Assembly (NCBI GenBank): GCA_963717725.1
Contig: CAVQWS010000003.1
Location: forward strand, 248,001-312,000
Direction: 5' to 3'
Length of the DNA: 64,000 bases
DNA from: AC-32 sp963717725
GTDB lineage: Bacteria; Actinomycetota; Thermoleophilia; Gaiellales; Gaiellaceae
The position numbers were made by a program, and so were the translations under genes. Of the stretch, positions 1-8,819 are shown in pieces. How positions within the stretch are numbered: the stretch's first letter is position 1; each line of letters begins with the position of its first letter. The notes under the pieces are model-generated. The model worked only from the letters and a program-made list of their open reading frames with translations. It was not told the origin of the DNA and did no database searches.

Positions 1-81
1 CCTGGGCGGCGCGGCTGCGAGCGCCAGCACGGCGCCGAGCGTCACCACGAGAACCGCGCAGATGCAGGCGAAACGAGCCAC
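1..81 (-). CDS. Start of a secreted or membrane protein (partial, runs off the window)
   Basis: On the minus strand a GTG at 81 opens a frame that stays open to the window edge. It encodes a short basic start followed by a run of Ala, Val, Leu and Cys and then Ala-Ala-Ala-Pro-Pro, the pattern of a bacterial signal peptide. The start lies only 9 bases after the stop codon of the upstream oxidoreductase on the same strand, so the two may be cotranscribed. No strong ribosome-binding site is visible. Only 27 codons are available, so no function can be given. Confidence 0.4.
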   Translation of the reverse strand, partial: MARFACICAVLVVTLGAVLALAAAPPR

Positions 82-90
82 GCCTGCAGG

Positions 91-1059
91 CTACGGGATC
101 GTGAGCACGACCTTGCCCCGCGGGTGGCCCTCGCCCTGGTAGCGCACCGCCTCGGCCGCGTCGGCCAGGTCGAAGCGGCGGTCGATCGCCGGGACGATCG
201 TGCCCTGCTCGAGCAGGTCGGCCAGCACCTTCAGGTCCTCCCGGTTCGGCTTGGTCAGCGAAAAGAGCGTCTCCTGGCTGCGGCGCACCGAGCCCAGCTT
301 GGTCCGCACCATGTGGCCAAGCGGCCCGAACACGCGGTTCGTCTTGGGGCCGCCGATCAGGACGACCTCGGCGTCCCGCGCGAGCACCCGCCTTGTGTCT
401 TTCCACGAGCGCGTGCCGGCGTTGTCGAAGACCACGTCGTAGCGCCGCTCGCCGCGGGTGAAGTCCTCCCGCGTGTAGTCGATCACGTGGTCGGCGCCGA
501 GCGAGCGCGCCTGCTCGACATTCGGCGTGCTGCAGACCGCTGTCACCTCTGCCCCGAGCCACTTGGCGATCTGGATGGCGAACGTGCCGACGCCTCCCGA
601 CGCGCCCTGGATCAGCACCTGCTGGCCGGGCTGCACGTTGCCCTTGTCGCGTAGACCCTGGAGCGCGGTGAGCCCGCCGAGCGGCGTGGCCGCAGCCTCT
701 TCGAAGGAGACGTTCGCGGGCTTCAGCGCGATCGCGGCCGAGGCGCAGAGGTACTCGGCCAGCGCGCCTTTGCGCTCGCCGAACACCTCGTCGCCGGGCT
801 TGAAGTCCTCCACCTCGGGACCGACCACTTCGACCGTGCCCGCGAAGTCGACGCCGAGCAGCGGCGACTTCGGCCGGAAGAAGCCCGTGTCGGGCCGCGC
901 GATCCACGGCGCACCCGTCAGCCAGTACCAGTCGAGCCGGTTGAGCGCCGCGGCCCGCACGCGCACCAGCACGCCGTCGCTGGTCAGTGGCGGTCGCTCG
1001 ACCTCGGTCAACTCGATCGTCTCAGGCGATCCGTAGCGCCTGCGGCAAGCCGCCCGCAT
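91..1059 (-). CDS. Zinc-independent MDR family NAD(P)-dependent oxidoreductase
   Basis: This is a medium-chain dehydrogenase/reductase of the quinone-oxidoreductase type, about 322 residues from the ATG at 1059. The N-terminal GroES-like part contains LGVDFAGTVEVVG (about residues 68-80). The Rossmann half begins at GASGGVGTFAIQ (about 152-163), the NADP-binding motif of this family. The cysteine and histidine ligands of zinc alcohol dehydrogenases are absent, so it should be a zinc-free NADPH-dependent reductase of quinones or enones; the substrate cannot be predicted. The frame extends 23 codons further upstream through a low-complexity Met-Ala run, but homologous proteins begin at the MRAACRRRYG start chosen here. 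It has no cotranscribed partner except possibly the truncated gene at the window edge. Confidence 0.85.
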   Translation of the reverse strand: MRAACRRRYGSPETIELTEVERPPLTSDGVLVRVRAAALNRLDWYWLTGAPWIARPDTGFFRPKSPLLGVDFAGTVEVVGPEVEDFKPGDEVFGERKGALAEYLCASAAIALKPANVSFEEAAATPLGGLTALQGLRDKGNVQPGQQVLIQGASGGVGTFAIQIAKWLGAEVTAVCSTPNVEQARSLGADHVIDYTREDFTRGERRYDVVFDNAGTRSWKDTRRVLARDAEVVLIGGPKTNRVFGPLGHMVRTKLGSVRRSQETLFSLTKPNREDLKVLADLLEQGTIVPAIDRRFDLADAAEAVRYQGEGHPRGKVVLTIP

Positions 1060-1351
1060 CGTCGTCGCCTCATCTGGTGCTAGTGCCATCGCCATCGCCA
1101 TTGTCCTCTCCGTCGACGCGAACTGCATCGACGCGCTGGACGGCCTGAAAAAGATCCATGCCGCCTCGTAGCAAAACCGTTACGCACCAATGACCCGAGC
1201 GTCGCAGAGCACAGGCACGATCGGTAGACGTGGCCGGTCGGAGCCTCTCGCGGTGGGCAATGCCGCTGGCGGTGGCGGCCTGTGCGGCGGCCGTCGCTCC
1301 GCCGGGCGCGACCGGCCACGCCGCCGACAGTGACACGCGTAAAGTCGCGGC

Positions 1352-2794
1352 ATGGAGACGGCGACGCAGGCGCTGCACCGGCTGACCTCGTACGAGCCCG
1401 GGCGCGACTGGGACGAGCCGCTCGACGACCCACGCATCCTGCAGGACCTCGTCACGAACGAGATCGAGCGGCTGCCGTGGTTCTACAAGCGTTACGCCCA
1501 GGCGCTGCCACGCGTGGAGCTGCCGCGTGAGCTGCCCACGACGACGGCGCCGGCCGTGGCGGTGCTCGCCGGCGCGGCCGAGGTCGAAGGGGCGGAGCTC
1601 GACCTGCCGCAGCTCTCGCGCCTCCTGCACCTGGCCGCAGGTGTGGTGCGCAAAACCGAGCGGCCGTATGGCACCTGGCTTTTCCGCGCCGCGGGCTCGG
1701 CGGGCTCCCGCTCGCCGTTCGAGGTCTACGTCGCCGTGCCGGAGGGCGGCGCGCTCCCGGCGGGCGTGCACTGGTACCACCCGGAGGACCATGCGCTGCT
1801 GCAGGTCGGCCCGCCGCCGCGAGGCGGCGCGCCGGCGATCGTCGTCACCGGCATCCCGTGGCGCACCGGCTGGCGCTACCGCGAGCGCGGCTACCGACAC
1901 ATCTACTGGGACGCGGGGACGATGCTTGCCCAGCTGCTCGCGGCCGCCGACTCGGCCGGGCTCGGCGCCTCGCTCTACACGCGCTTCCCCGACCAGGCGG
2001 TCACGGCCCTCGTCGGCGCCGACGGCGTGCATGAGTGGCCGCTGGCCGTCGTGGCGTTCGGCGGCGAGCCGGCGCTCGAGGCGACCGGCGAGGCCGCCGC
2101 CGGCGAAGTGGACGCGGCGCCCATCGAGTTCCCGCTCGAAACCACAGCCCAGCGGGCCGGGGCCGCCGACACGCTCGGCGAGCCGTGGGAGCGCGGCGCA
2201 CCGGTCAACGTGCCCGAGTCCGGCTCGGACCCGGTCGAGACGGTCGTCCTCTCACGCAGTTCGCAGCGGCGGCTCGACCCGGCCAAGAGCCTGGCCGAGA
2301 GCGCCGCCCGCAGCGCGCTCGCCGTCTCGCTACGCGGCATCGACCTCCCCCACTTCGTGGCCGTGAATGCCGTCGACGGCCTCGAGCCGGGGCTCTACCG
2401 CTGGCCCGATCTCTCCACGCCAGTTCGAGCGGGTGACCTCCGCCGCGAGCTCTACCGCGTCTGTCTCGACCAGGGCCTGCCGCGCGACGCGGCGTTCGTC
2501 GTGATCGGCGCTGCCGACGTGAGCGCCCTCGACGACCGTGAGTACCGCGAGGTCCAGCTCGCCGCCGGGCTCGTGGAGGGCCGCCTTCACCTTGCGGCCT
2601 ACGCGCTCGACGCCGCTGCCTCGGGCATGACGTTCCTCGACAGCGAGATGCCCCGGTTCCTCGGTGAGCCGCTCGGCGGCCTGCTCTTCACCTGTGTCGG
2701 CGTGCCTGAGTACCGGTCGAAGGCCGGCGGCCTGCCAGGCGCACCGCAGGAGATCACGCCGGTGACGCCGCGGCTGGACGACGAAGAGACCTAG
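1352..2794 (+). CDS. SagB-type (ThcOx-like) FMN dehydrogenase, double nitroreductase domain
   Basis: A 480-residue protein with two consecutive nitroreductase-like halves. The first (about residues 85-240) carries LSRLLHLAAGVVRK and a Trp/Tyr-rich block ending AGTMLAQLLAAADSAGLGA. The second (about 285-465) repeats the layout from VVLSRSSQRR to the GMTFLDSEMPRFLGE region. This architecture is that of SagB/ThcOx-type dehydrogenases, which oxidise azolines in peptide natural products or act as stand-alone FMN reductases. No YcaO protein or precursor peptide gene is nearby, so a stand-alone redox role is more likely. It is convergent with the next gene and the two stop codons share a CTAG at 2791-2794. 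Confidence 0.75.
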   Translation: METATQALHRLTSYEPGRDWDEPLDDPRILQDLVTNEIERLPWFYKRYAQALPRVELPRELPTTTAPAVAVLAGAAEVEGAELDLPQLSRLLHLAAGVVRKTERPYGTWLFRAAGSAGSRSPFEVYVAVPEGGALPAGVHWYHPEDHALLQVGPPPRGGAPAIVVTGIPWRTGWRYRERGYRHIYWDAGTMLAQLLAAADSAGLGASLYTRFPDQAVTALVGADGVHEWPLAVVAFGGEPALEATGEAAAGEVDAAPIEFPLETTAQRAGAADTLGEPWERGAPVNVPESGSDPVETVVLSRSSQRRLDPAKSLAESAARSALAVSLRGIDLPHFVAVNAVDGLEPGLYRWPDLSTPVRAGDLRRELYRVCLDQGLPRDAAFVVIGAADVSALDDREYREVQLAAGLVEGRLHLAAYALDAAASGMTFLDSEMPRFLGEPLGGLLFTCVGVPEYRSKAGGLPGAPQEITPVTPRLDDEET

Positions 2795-3429
2795 CGGTCC
2801 TGCAAGGCGTCGAGCCCGACCGCGAACGCGGCCACGAGCCGCCGGTCGATGTCGCCCGCCTCGGGCGTGAGCTCGAGGACGTACCGGTCGCGAAACTTCC
2901 CGAGGACTCGCTTGTACGTGCCGATCTCCGCCTCGCCGCGCCGCAGGACGAAGTTGAACGGCAGCCAGCCGAGGATCGCCGCCCAGTCGAAGCCGATGTC
3001 TGCGAACCGCCGAACGAGCGCGATGATCCAGCTCGACTCGTGCGCCTCGAGCAGCACGTCGCCCTGCGGGTCGCGCGCGTACCAGTGGCTGCGCAGCAGC
3101 GACTTGCCGAATGCCTTCTCGAGCAGCCCGATCACCTTGCCGTCCGCGTCGAGCACCTCGTGCCGGCCGCGGAACTCGAACACCGACTTCGACTTGATCA
3201 TGAAGAGGTGCTCCTCGACGTCGGGCGAGGTGCGGAAGCGGATGTCCTCCTTGATCTTCATCTTCTTCTGCTTCACGTAGAGCAGCGGCCGTCCCTCCTC
3301 GGCGGAGCCGGGCGAGGGCACGCTGATCCGGTACTCGTTCGCGATCGGCTTGAACACCTGCTGGACGAGCAGGCGGTCGGCAGCCTCGAGCTCGGCCAGG
3401 ACGGACTGAGAATCGGCGGCGGAAGTCAC
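2791..3429 (-). CDS. LURP-one-related (Tubby-like fold) family protein
   Basis: A 212-residue soluble protein. The middle has the alternating short beta strands of the LURP-one/YxjI family, for example LLYVKQKKMKIKEDIRF, MIKSKSVFEFRGRHEVLD and the paired DADGKVIGLLEKAF and RDPQGDVLLEAHES segments. These proteins adopt a 12-strand barrel like Tubby and scramblase; their biochemical role in bacteria is not established. The gene stands alone, with its promoter presumably in the gap before the small plus-strand gene at 3498. It shares a CTAG stop with the convergent SagB-like gene. Confidence 0.7.
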   Translation of the reverse strand: MTSAADSQSVLAELEAADRLLVQQVFKPIANEYRISVPSPGSAEEGRPLLYVKQKKMKIKEDIRFRTSPDVEEHLFMIKSKSVFEFRGRHEVLDADGKVIGLLEKAFGKSLLRSHWYARDPQGDVLLEAHESSWIIALVRRFADIGFDWAAILGWLPFNFVLRRGEAEIGTYKRVLGKFRDRYVLELTPEAGDIDRRLVAAFAVGLDALQDR

Positions 3430-3497
3430 GGCCGGGATGGTAGGCGAACTAGGTGCCGGGCTAACGCCCGGCGTGGTCGGCGGTTACGCTTGAGCCG

Positions 3498-3674
3498 ATG
3501 AGCTGGCTCGACCGCATCCGCCACTTCTGGCGCCCGGCCAAGCCGGACCACCCGCTCAGCGAAGACGAACGGCACCAGGAGCCCCAAACGGGGTTCGACG
3601 TGCGCGGCGAGCTCGAGCGGGAGTTCGTGGGCGAGGATCTCGACCCCGACGAGCCGCGCTCGGGCCGGCTCTAG
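3498..3674 (+). CDS. Small charged protein of 58 residues, unknown
   Basis: An ATG at 3498 opens a 58-codon frame beginning MSWLDRIRHFWRP and continuing as an acidic, hydrophilic chain ending EDLDPDEPRSGRL. It begins with a short amphipathic helix with two Trp residues, then a likely disordered tail. The frame fills most of the gap between the LURP-one gene and the GFA gene and ends in a CTAG shared with the convergent GFA stop codon, as several real gene pairs in this window do, which argues for a genuine gene. I do not recognise the family. Confidence 0.5.
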   Translation: MSWLDRIRHFWRPAKPDHPLSEDERHQEPQTGFDVRGELEREFVGEDLDPDEPRSGRL

Positions 3675-4138
3675 CTGGCCGCGTCGTCGTAGCGCGGCAG
3701 CCCGTCGTCCGGGAGTTGCTCCCAGGGCGCCTTCGAGCCGACGAAGGTGTGGAACGACGGCCTGATTCCCGGATCGCCGTCGAGCGCGCCGAGACGGATC
3801 CCGATCTGGTCGCCCTCCGGCCACTCGTTCCCGAACAGGCTCGAGCCGCAGACCGAGCAGAACGCCTTCACCCGTCCGTCCTCGGGCCGGTAGACGCTGA
3901 TCAGCTCCTCGCCCTGCAGCAGCCGGAACCCTTCGCGCGGCACGCGCCCCTGCGTCTCGCCAAAGGCGCCGGAGTGCTTGCGGCAGCGCGAGCAGTGACA
4001 GTGGCTCGCCCAGACAAACGGCGCGGTCACCTCGAAGCGAACGCCGCCGCAGAGACAGGAGCCGTAGAGCGGGTTGTCGGCGCTTGGCTGTCGCACTGAC
4101 GTAGGGATCATCCCATTCGGGCGAGTTCCGCGAGACAA
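3671..4138 (-). CDS. GFA family (Mss4-like fold) zinc protein
   Basis: A member of the GFA family, named after the glutathione-dependent formaldehyde-activating enzyme. The zinc-binding cysteines are all visible: CLCGGVRFEV near residue 29, HCHCSRCRKHSGA near residue 47 and FCSVCGSSLF near residue 93. Most members are of unknown function and many are not true formaldehyde-activating enzymes, so only the fold and zinc binding are secure. The first nine codons may not be used; an internal ATG at 4111 (MIPTSVRQPS) is an equally good start. It diverges from the YihY-type gene at 4158. Confidence 0.8.
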   Translation of the reverse strand: MSRGTRPNGMIPTSVRQPSADNPLYGSCLCGGVRFEVTAPFVWASHCHCSRCRKHSGAFGETQGRVPREGFRLLQGEELISVYRPEDGRVKAFCSVCGSSLFGNEWPEGDQIGIRLGALDGDPGIRPSFHTFVGSKAPWEQLPDDGLPRYDDAAS

Positions 4139-4157
4139 AGGCTGAGACCATCCTTCG

Positions 4158-5009
4158 ATGCCCCGCTACGACGTCACCGCCCGCTGGCTCGAGCACGGTC
4201 GCCGGCTGGGCGCGAGTGCGGAGGCCGCGCGTTCTCGTCACACGACGGTCGACTTCGGATTCCGCCTCTTCGAGCGGGATGCGTCAATCGGTGGGGGCCT
4301 GCTCGCCGGCGCGCTCGCCTACCGGCTCTTCGTCCTGCTCTTGCCGACCGCGCTGTTGTTCGTCTCGGGCCTCGGGCTCTATGCGGATGCCGCCCACAAG
4401 AGCACGAGCGAGGCAGCCAAAGAGGCGGGCCTGCACGGGCTGATCGCGTCTCAGGTCGCGTCGACCTCGTCGGACGGTGCCCGCTGGCTCGTCTTCATCC
4501 TGCTGGTGCCCGCGGTGCTCTACGCGACGGCCACCCTCTACCGTGCGCTGGCAATCGTGCACGGGATCGTCTGGCATGGGTCGGGCCGCGGTGCCCGCGT
4601 GGCACCAAGGGGGATCGGGATCTTGTTCGCAGCGCTCCTGCTCGTGATCGCCGCCGCCCAGATCGTGGGCTGGATCCGCCGGCATGACCAGCTGGGCGGG
4701 CTCGCCGCACTGCTCGTCTATCTCGTGCTCGCCGGTGGCGCCTGGCTGCTGCTCTCGCTGCAGCTGCCGCACCGTGACGTTCCCTGGCATGCCCTCCTCC
4801 CCGGTGCGACGCTGGTCGGCGTAGGCCTGCTGTTCGTGAACGTGTTCAACGTCTACGTCACGACCCGCCTGGTCGAGGGTCGCGCCGACACCTACGGCGC
4901 CCTCGGGATCGCGACCGCGCTGCTGCTGTCGCTCGTGATCGTCGGCCGACTGATCGTCCTCTCGGCGGAGCTGAACGCCCAGCTCGCCGGACCGGAGCGA
5001 TCGACGTGA
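4158..5009 (+). CDS. YihY/BrkB family inner-membrane protein
   Basis: A 283-residue integral membrane protein. After a basic N-terminus and FRLFERDASIGGGLLAGAL, it has about six hydrophobic helices, including one at LFVLLLPTALLFVSGLGLY and a last one at IATALLLSLVIVGRLIVL followed by LSAELNAQL, the typical end of the YihY/UPF0761 family. The family's function is unresolved despite the old ribonuclease BN label. It is the first gene of a three-gene plus-strand cluster; its stop overlaps the GTG start of the next gene at 5006-5009, so translation is probably coupled. A second family member lies at 56127 and a decayed one at 57095. Confidence 0.8.
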   Translation: MPRYDVTARWLEHGRRLGASAEAARSRHTTVDFGFRLFERDASIGGGLLAGALAYRLFVLLLPTALLFVSGLGLYADAAHKSTSEAAKEAGLHGLIASQVASTSSDGARWLVFILLVPAVLYATATLYRALAIVHGIVWHGSGRGARVAPRGIGILFAALLLVIAAAQIVGWIRRHDQLGGLAALLVYLVLAGGAWLLLSLQLPHRDVPWHALLPGATLVGVGLLFVNVFNVYVTTRLVEGRADTYGALGIATALLLSLVIVGRLIVLSAELNAQLAGPERST

Positions 5010-6913
5010 CACGGTCCGCGCTCCTCTCACTCTTGGCGGTCGTAGTGCTCGGCACCTGCTCCACGGCTCGAGCGAGCGCGGGTGACGAGCAAGCCCTCGC
5101 GAAGCGGTACGCGCCGGTGGTCAGGCTCGTCGAGCAGAAGGAGGAGTGCGGCCCGGGCGAGCCCTACGACCCGCTGGACGTCAACGCGCTGTTCGGCCAG
5201 CCGACGGTTGCGCTCCGCGGCCCCTGGAACGGGTCCGACCTGGTCAAGATCGCGCCGACCGCGCGCGACCTCACGGGCGGGCTCTACGACTACCACCTCG
5301 ACTTCCCGGGAGATGCGCTGAGCCCGGGCTGCGGCTACGAGCGCTGGGCCAGGCGCATCTCCGAGGGCTACCAGCCGAAGGTGTACGCCCACGTCGCCAC
5401 CGATCCTGCACACCCGGGTCAACTCGCCCTGCAGTACTGGCTCTTCTACATCTACAACGACTGGAACAACCTGCACGAAGGCGACTGGGAGATGATCCAG
5501 CTCGACTTCGACGCGGCAACCGCAAGCGATGCGCTTGCGAAACGACCGGCGAAAGTCGGGTACAGCCAGCACGAAGGAGCGGAGGAGGCGACCTGGGGCG
5601 ACGACAAGCTCCAGCTCGTCGACGGGACGCATCCGGTCGTGTACCCGGCGGCCGGCTCGCACGCGAACTTTTACGACGAGGGCTTGTTCCTCGGCAGCTC
5701 CGCCGAGCAGGGCGTCGGCTGCGACAACACGACCGGCCCGCACGACGACCTGCGGCCGGCTTTCGCGACGATTCCGAGCGATCCGGCTCAGGCTCGTGCC
5801 GAGTTCCCGTGGATCGACTTCCAGGGCCGCTGGGGCGAGCTGCAGCCCGCGTTCTTCAACGGCCCGACCGGCCCGAACCTGAAGACGCAGTGGACCCAGC
5901 CGATCACGTGGTCGGAGGGCTGGCGCGACCAGAGCTTCACCGTCCCGGCCGGAAGCGTGTTCGGGACGGCGGCGACCGACTTCTTCTGCCGGGCAATCGG
6001 CAACGGGTCGAGGGCGTTGGTGCAGCTCGTCCATCGGCCTTTGCAGTTCATGCTGGTCCTCGCGGTGCTGGCGGTGCTGCTCCTCTTCGCCCTCTCACGA
6101 ACCTCCTGGCGCCCGACCGCGCCTCTCCATCTCGCGCGCCGGCGCGCCTGGGGTCAGACGCTCGCCGCGGCGACGCGCATGTACCTCGCGAAACCAGGAC
6201 TAATGCTCGGGATCGGGATTCTGTTCATCCCGATCTCGTTCCTGACTGCGCTCTTGCAGTCGCTGATGGTGCACGGCACCGACATCCTCGGTGTCGAGAC
6301 GGGCAGCGGATCCGGTGGGCTGCTCGGTTTCGTGGTGCTGGCGATCGGGACAGCCTTGACGCTGCTCGGCCTCGGCCTCGCCCAGGCGGCGACGGCACGC
6401 GCGCTCGTCGAGGTCGACAGCGGTCGCCCGGTCGGGCCGGTGCGCGCCTACGTGCTCGCCGCCGACAGCGTCCGGCCGCTCCTCGGCGCGCTGGTGATCG
6501 CGGCCACCGTCATCTCGCTGCTCGTCGGCTCGCTCTACCTGATCCCGATCGCTGTCTGGCTAGCCGGACGCTGGGCGCTGATTGCGCCGAGCATCGAGCT
6601 GGAGCAGCTCGGCGCGCTCGCCGGTCTACGGCGAAGCCGGCTCCTCGTCCGGGGCGCCTGGCTGAAGGTCGCCTCGCTGATCGTGGTGGGAGCTGCGCTC
6701 GCGATCGCCGTCGGCCCGATCGTCGGTGCGCTGCTGATTCTCGCGACGAGCGCGCCGTTCTGGCTCGTCAACGTGATCGCCGGCCTGATCTACACCGTGA
6801 CCATGCCGCTCGTCGCGATCACCACGACATACGTCTACTTCGACCGGCGGGTGACAGACGAGCTCGCCGAGCCCGCCCCAGCCGAGCTACCCGCGGAAAT
6901 GGTGAGCTTCTGA
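5006..6913 (+). CDS. Secreted Vps62-like domain fused to a multi-helix membrane domain
   Basis: A 635-residue fusion. It starts with a signal peptide (LLSLLAVVVLGTCSTARASA). The exported region to about residue 330 has LQYWLFYIYNDWNNLHEGDW and later VYPAAGSHANFYDEG, the paired Asp-Trp-Glu and Gly-Ser-His-Ala motifs of plant/fungal Vps62-related (DUF946) proteins, which somewhat resemble NPP1-type motifs. After a helix near residue 350 comes a second region with five to six membrane segments that resembles bacterial proteins of the DUF7544/YciC type (residues about 380-610). The start is a GTG overlapping the previous stop. The exported part should lie outside the membrane, anchored by the C-terminal helices. 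Its function is unknown. Confidence 0.7.
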   Translation: MTRSALLSLLAVVVLGTCSTARASAGDEQALAKRYAPVVRLVEQKEECGPGEPYDPLDVNALFGQPTVALRGPWNGSDLVKIAPTARDLTGGLYDYHLDFPGDALSPGCGYERWARRISEGYQPKVYAHVATDPAHPGQLALQYWLFYIYNDWNNLHEGDWEMIQLDFDAATASDALAKRPAKVGYSQHEGAEEATWGDDKLQLVDGTHPVVYPAAGSHANFYDEGLFLGSSAEQGVGCDNTTGPHDDLRPAFATIPSDPAQARAEFPWIDFQGRWGELQPAFFNGPTGPNLKTQWTQPITWSEGWRDQSFTVPAGSVFGTAATDFFCRAIGNGSRALVQLVHRPLQFMLVLAVLAVLLLFALSRTSWRPTAPLHLARRRAWGQTLAAATRMYLAKPGLMLGIGILFIPISFLTALLQSLMVHGTDILGVETGSGSGGLLGFVVLAIGTALTLLGLGLAQAATARALVEVDSGRPVGPVRAYVLAADSVRPLLGALVIAATVISLLVGSLYLIPIAVWLAGRWALIAPSIELEQLGALAGLRRSRLLVRGAWLKVASLIVVGAALAIAVGPIVGALLILATSAPFWLVNVIAGLIYTVTMPLVAITTTYVYFDRRVTDELAEPAPAELPAEMVSF

Positions 6914-6924
6914 ACAGGACGACC

Positions 6925-8082
6925 GTGGAGGAGAACGACCCGATCGCCCCGCCGACCCCGGACGACGTCCGGCGGATCGTCGCGATCGCGAACCCGGTCA
7001 TCCGCAACCTGGAGATCACCTACTGCTACTCGCGCCTGTCTGCGGCCTTCGTCGCGCGCACCGGCCAAGGCGCGAACTGGTGCACCTTCGCCACCTGGGC
7101 CTCGCGGCAGGCGGGGTGCTCGATCCGGGGTGAGGACTTCGTTGACTACCTGGAACTCACGCTCGGCGAGCGGCGCTGGCTGCTCCATCCACTGGCGACA
7201 CTCGGGCGGCGCCTGGTGCGCCGCGGCCTGTTCCAGCCCGAGACGCGGCTCGGTCGCCTCACGGCTGCGCTGCACACACCGTTCGACGCGTTCGAGCGGG
7301 CCAGCGCCTCCGTGGCGCGCGGCAACCTGAAGGTGTTCGAAGAGATCGGCCTCGAGTTCGCGCGCTATCTCCACGACTCGCTTGACGCTGCGGGTCTCGA
7401 ATCCTTTCTCGACGGTCTGCGACCCGGCGACCCGCCCGAGGGGCAGGACTACCTGCGCCGGGCCTTCACCCACTACGAGCGCGGGCGGCTCGAGCGAGCC
7501 CCGCAGGCGCGGGCAGAGCTTGCCGTCCTGGCGAATCTCGAGATCGGCCTACACGAGCAGACTCGCCTGCAGCCGGAGATCCGCGAAGCGCTCGACGCCG
7601 CCTACGCCACGCCCGAGGACCTTGGGCGTCGCGTGCTCGAGGCATTCGTCCCCGCGGCAGCGGAGTGGTGGGCGGTGATTCGCAGACCGGCTGCGGCTGT
7701 CGCGGGCGCCGTGGCGGCAGCCGCACAGCGGAGCGCGAGCAGAGTCGCACGGGAGGCGATCACTGAGTCCTTTATGCTGCTCTCGCTACCCGGCCGAGTG
7801 CTGGCGCTCGGCACGAACCTGACCGAGCCGTACCCGGATGTGCTTGCCAAGCCGCTCGACGCCGACCTCAGGGAGTTCCTCGCTCGGTTCGAGCCCGTTG
7901 CGCCCGCGCCCGACGACTGCGGCGCGCGCGACTGGTCGGAGCTCAATCAGCGCATGCACTACATCGCGCACCTGTTCCGCGCGTTCCACCTGAACGACGA
8001 CCTCGCCCGGGCGCCCTTCACGCGCGACCAGGTCGCGGCCTTCAGGCGGGGCGTCGTGCCGGAGGGCGACCTGGGCCGCTGA
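6925..8082 (+). CDS. Conserved hypothetical protein of about 385 residues
   Basis: The likely start is the GTG at 6925, 11 bases after the preceding stop and behind AGGAC; the frame is open far upstream but there it is only a shadow of the previous gene. The N-terminal block includes NPVIRNLEITYCYSRLSAA and GQGANWCTFATWASRQAG, a conserved-looking motif rich in Cys, Trp and aromatic residues. The rest is mostly helical, with an Ala-rich helix at RRPAAAVAGAVAAAAQRSA. No signal peptide or obvious catalytic motif is seen. It is the last gene of the YihY/Vps62-like cluster. I do not recognise a characterised family. Confidence 0.65.
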   Translation: MEENDPIAPPTPDDVRRIVAIANPVIRNLEITYCYSRLSAAFVARTGQGANWCTFATWASRQAGCSIRGEDFVDYLELTLGERRWLLHPLATLGRRLVRRGLFQPETRLGRLTAALHTPFDAFERASASVARGNLKVFEEIGLEFARYLHDSLDAAGLESFLDGLRPGDPPEGQDYLRRAFTHYERGRLERAPQARAELAVLANLEIGLHEQTRLQPEIREALDAAYATPEDLGRRVLEAFVPAAAEWWAVIRRPAAAVAGAVAAAAQRSASRVAREAITESFMLLSLPGRVLALGTNLTEPYPDVLAKPLDADLREFLARFEPVAPAPDDCGARDWSELNQRMHYIAHLFRAFHLNDDLARAPFTRDQVAAFRRGVVPEGDLGR

Positions 8083-8134
8083 GGGAAATACCAGGTGGAT
8101 CCCCGGACGCACGCATCGGGTTTACGCTGGTGCC

Positions 8135-8812
8135 GTGCCCGAGGCAGCGAAGATCGCCGTCATCTACTACAGCGCCACCGGCAACGTGCATGGCCTTGCG
8201 CAGGCCGTTGCCGCCGGCGCGGAGGGGGCCGGAGCCGAGGTTCGCTTGCGTCACGTCGAGGAGCTCGCCTCCGAGCTGCTGATCTCGCAGAACCAGTACT
8301 GGGGACGCCATCGCTCGGAGGTCGCCGAGGCGCCAATCGCGTCGCTCGACGACCTCGACTGGGCCGACGGCGTCGCGTTCGGGTCGCCGACGCGGTTCGG
8401 GAACATCGCCGCCCAGCTGAAGCAGTTCATCGACCAGGCCGGTGAGCTTTGGCAGGCCGGAAAGCTGGCCGACAAGGTCGCCACGAGCTTCACGGCCTCA
8501 CAGACGTCCCACGGCGGCCAGGAGACGACGATCCTTGCGCTCCACAACACGCTCTACCACTGGGGAATGCTGATCCTGCCGCTCGGCTACACCGTGGGCG
8601 AGGTCTTCGCCGCGGGCGGAAACCCGTACGGCGCCTCCTTCGTCACCGGCCACACGGTCACCGGGCCCGACGAGGGCGCTCTGGCCGTCGCGCGTTACCA
8701 GGGCAGCCGCCTCGCCCACTTCGCCACCGTGATCGCCGAGGCGCGGCGAAACGGCGCGTTCGCCGTTCAGCGGCCGAGCCCGGAGAGCTTCACCGGGCCG
8801 ACGAAGATCTGA
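8135..8812 (+). CDS. wrbA: NAD(P)H:quinone oxidoreductase, WrbA type
   Basis: A flavodoxin-fold FMN enzyme of 225 residues. The phosphate-binding loop is YYSATGNVHGLAQ (about 10-22), the second FMN loop is GSPTRFGNIAAQLKQFID (about 89-106), and SQTSHGGQETTIL with LPLGY (about 130-155) is diagnostic of WrbA. It is expected to be a cytoplasmic tetramer reducing quinones by two electrons as part of oxidative-stress defence. The start is a GTG at 8135. The gene appears monocistronic and is followed by a perfect hairpin terminator at 8820. Confidence 0.92.
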   Translation: MPEAAKIAVIYYSATGNVHGLAQAVAAGAEGAGAEVRLRHVEELASELLISQNQYWGRHRSEVAEAPIASLDDLDWADGVAFGSPTRFGNIAAQLKQFIDQAGELWQAGKLADKVATSFTASQTSHGGQETTILALHNTLYHWGMLILPLGYTVGEVFAAGGNPYGASFVTGHTVTGPDEGALAVARYQGSRLAHFATVIAEARRNGAFAVQRPSPESFTGPTKI

Positions 8813-8819
8813 GGCTGGT

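Noticed and set aside
1230..1385. A GTG-started frame of 51 codons with a signal-peptide-like start (VAGRSLSRWAMPLAVAACAA) overlapping the beginning of the SagB-like gene.
   Set aside because: It runs through the next gene's start into an Arg-rich out-of-frame tail, has no ribosome-binding site and may be chance Ala richness in GC-rich DNA.
5146..6924. A very long plus-strand frame continuing upstream of the gene at 6925.
   Set aside because: It is out of frame with the well-supported Vps62-like gene and encodes only Arg/Ala/Pro-rich shadow sequence.
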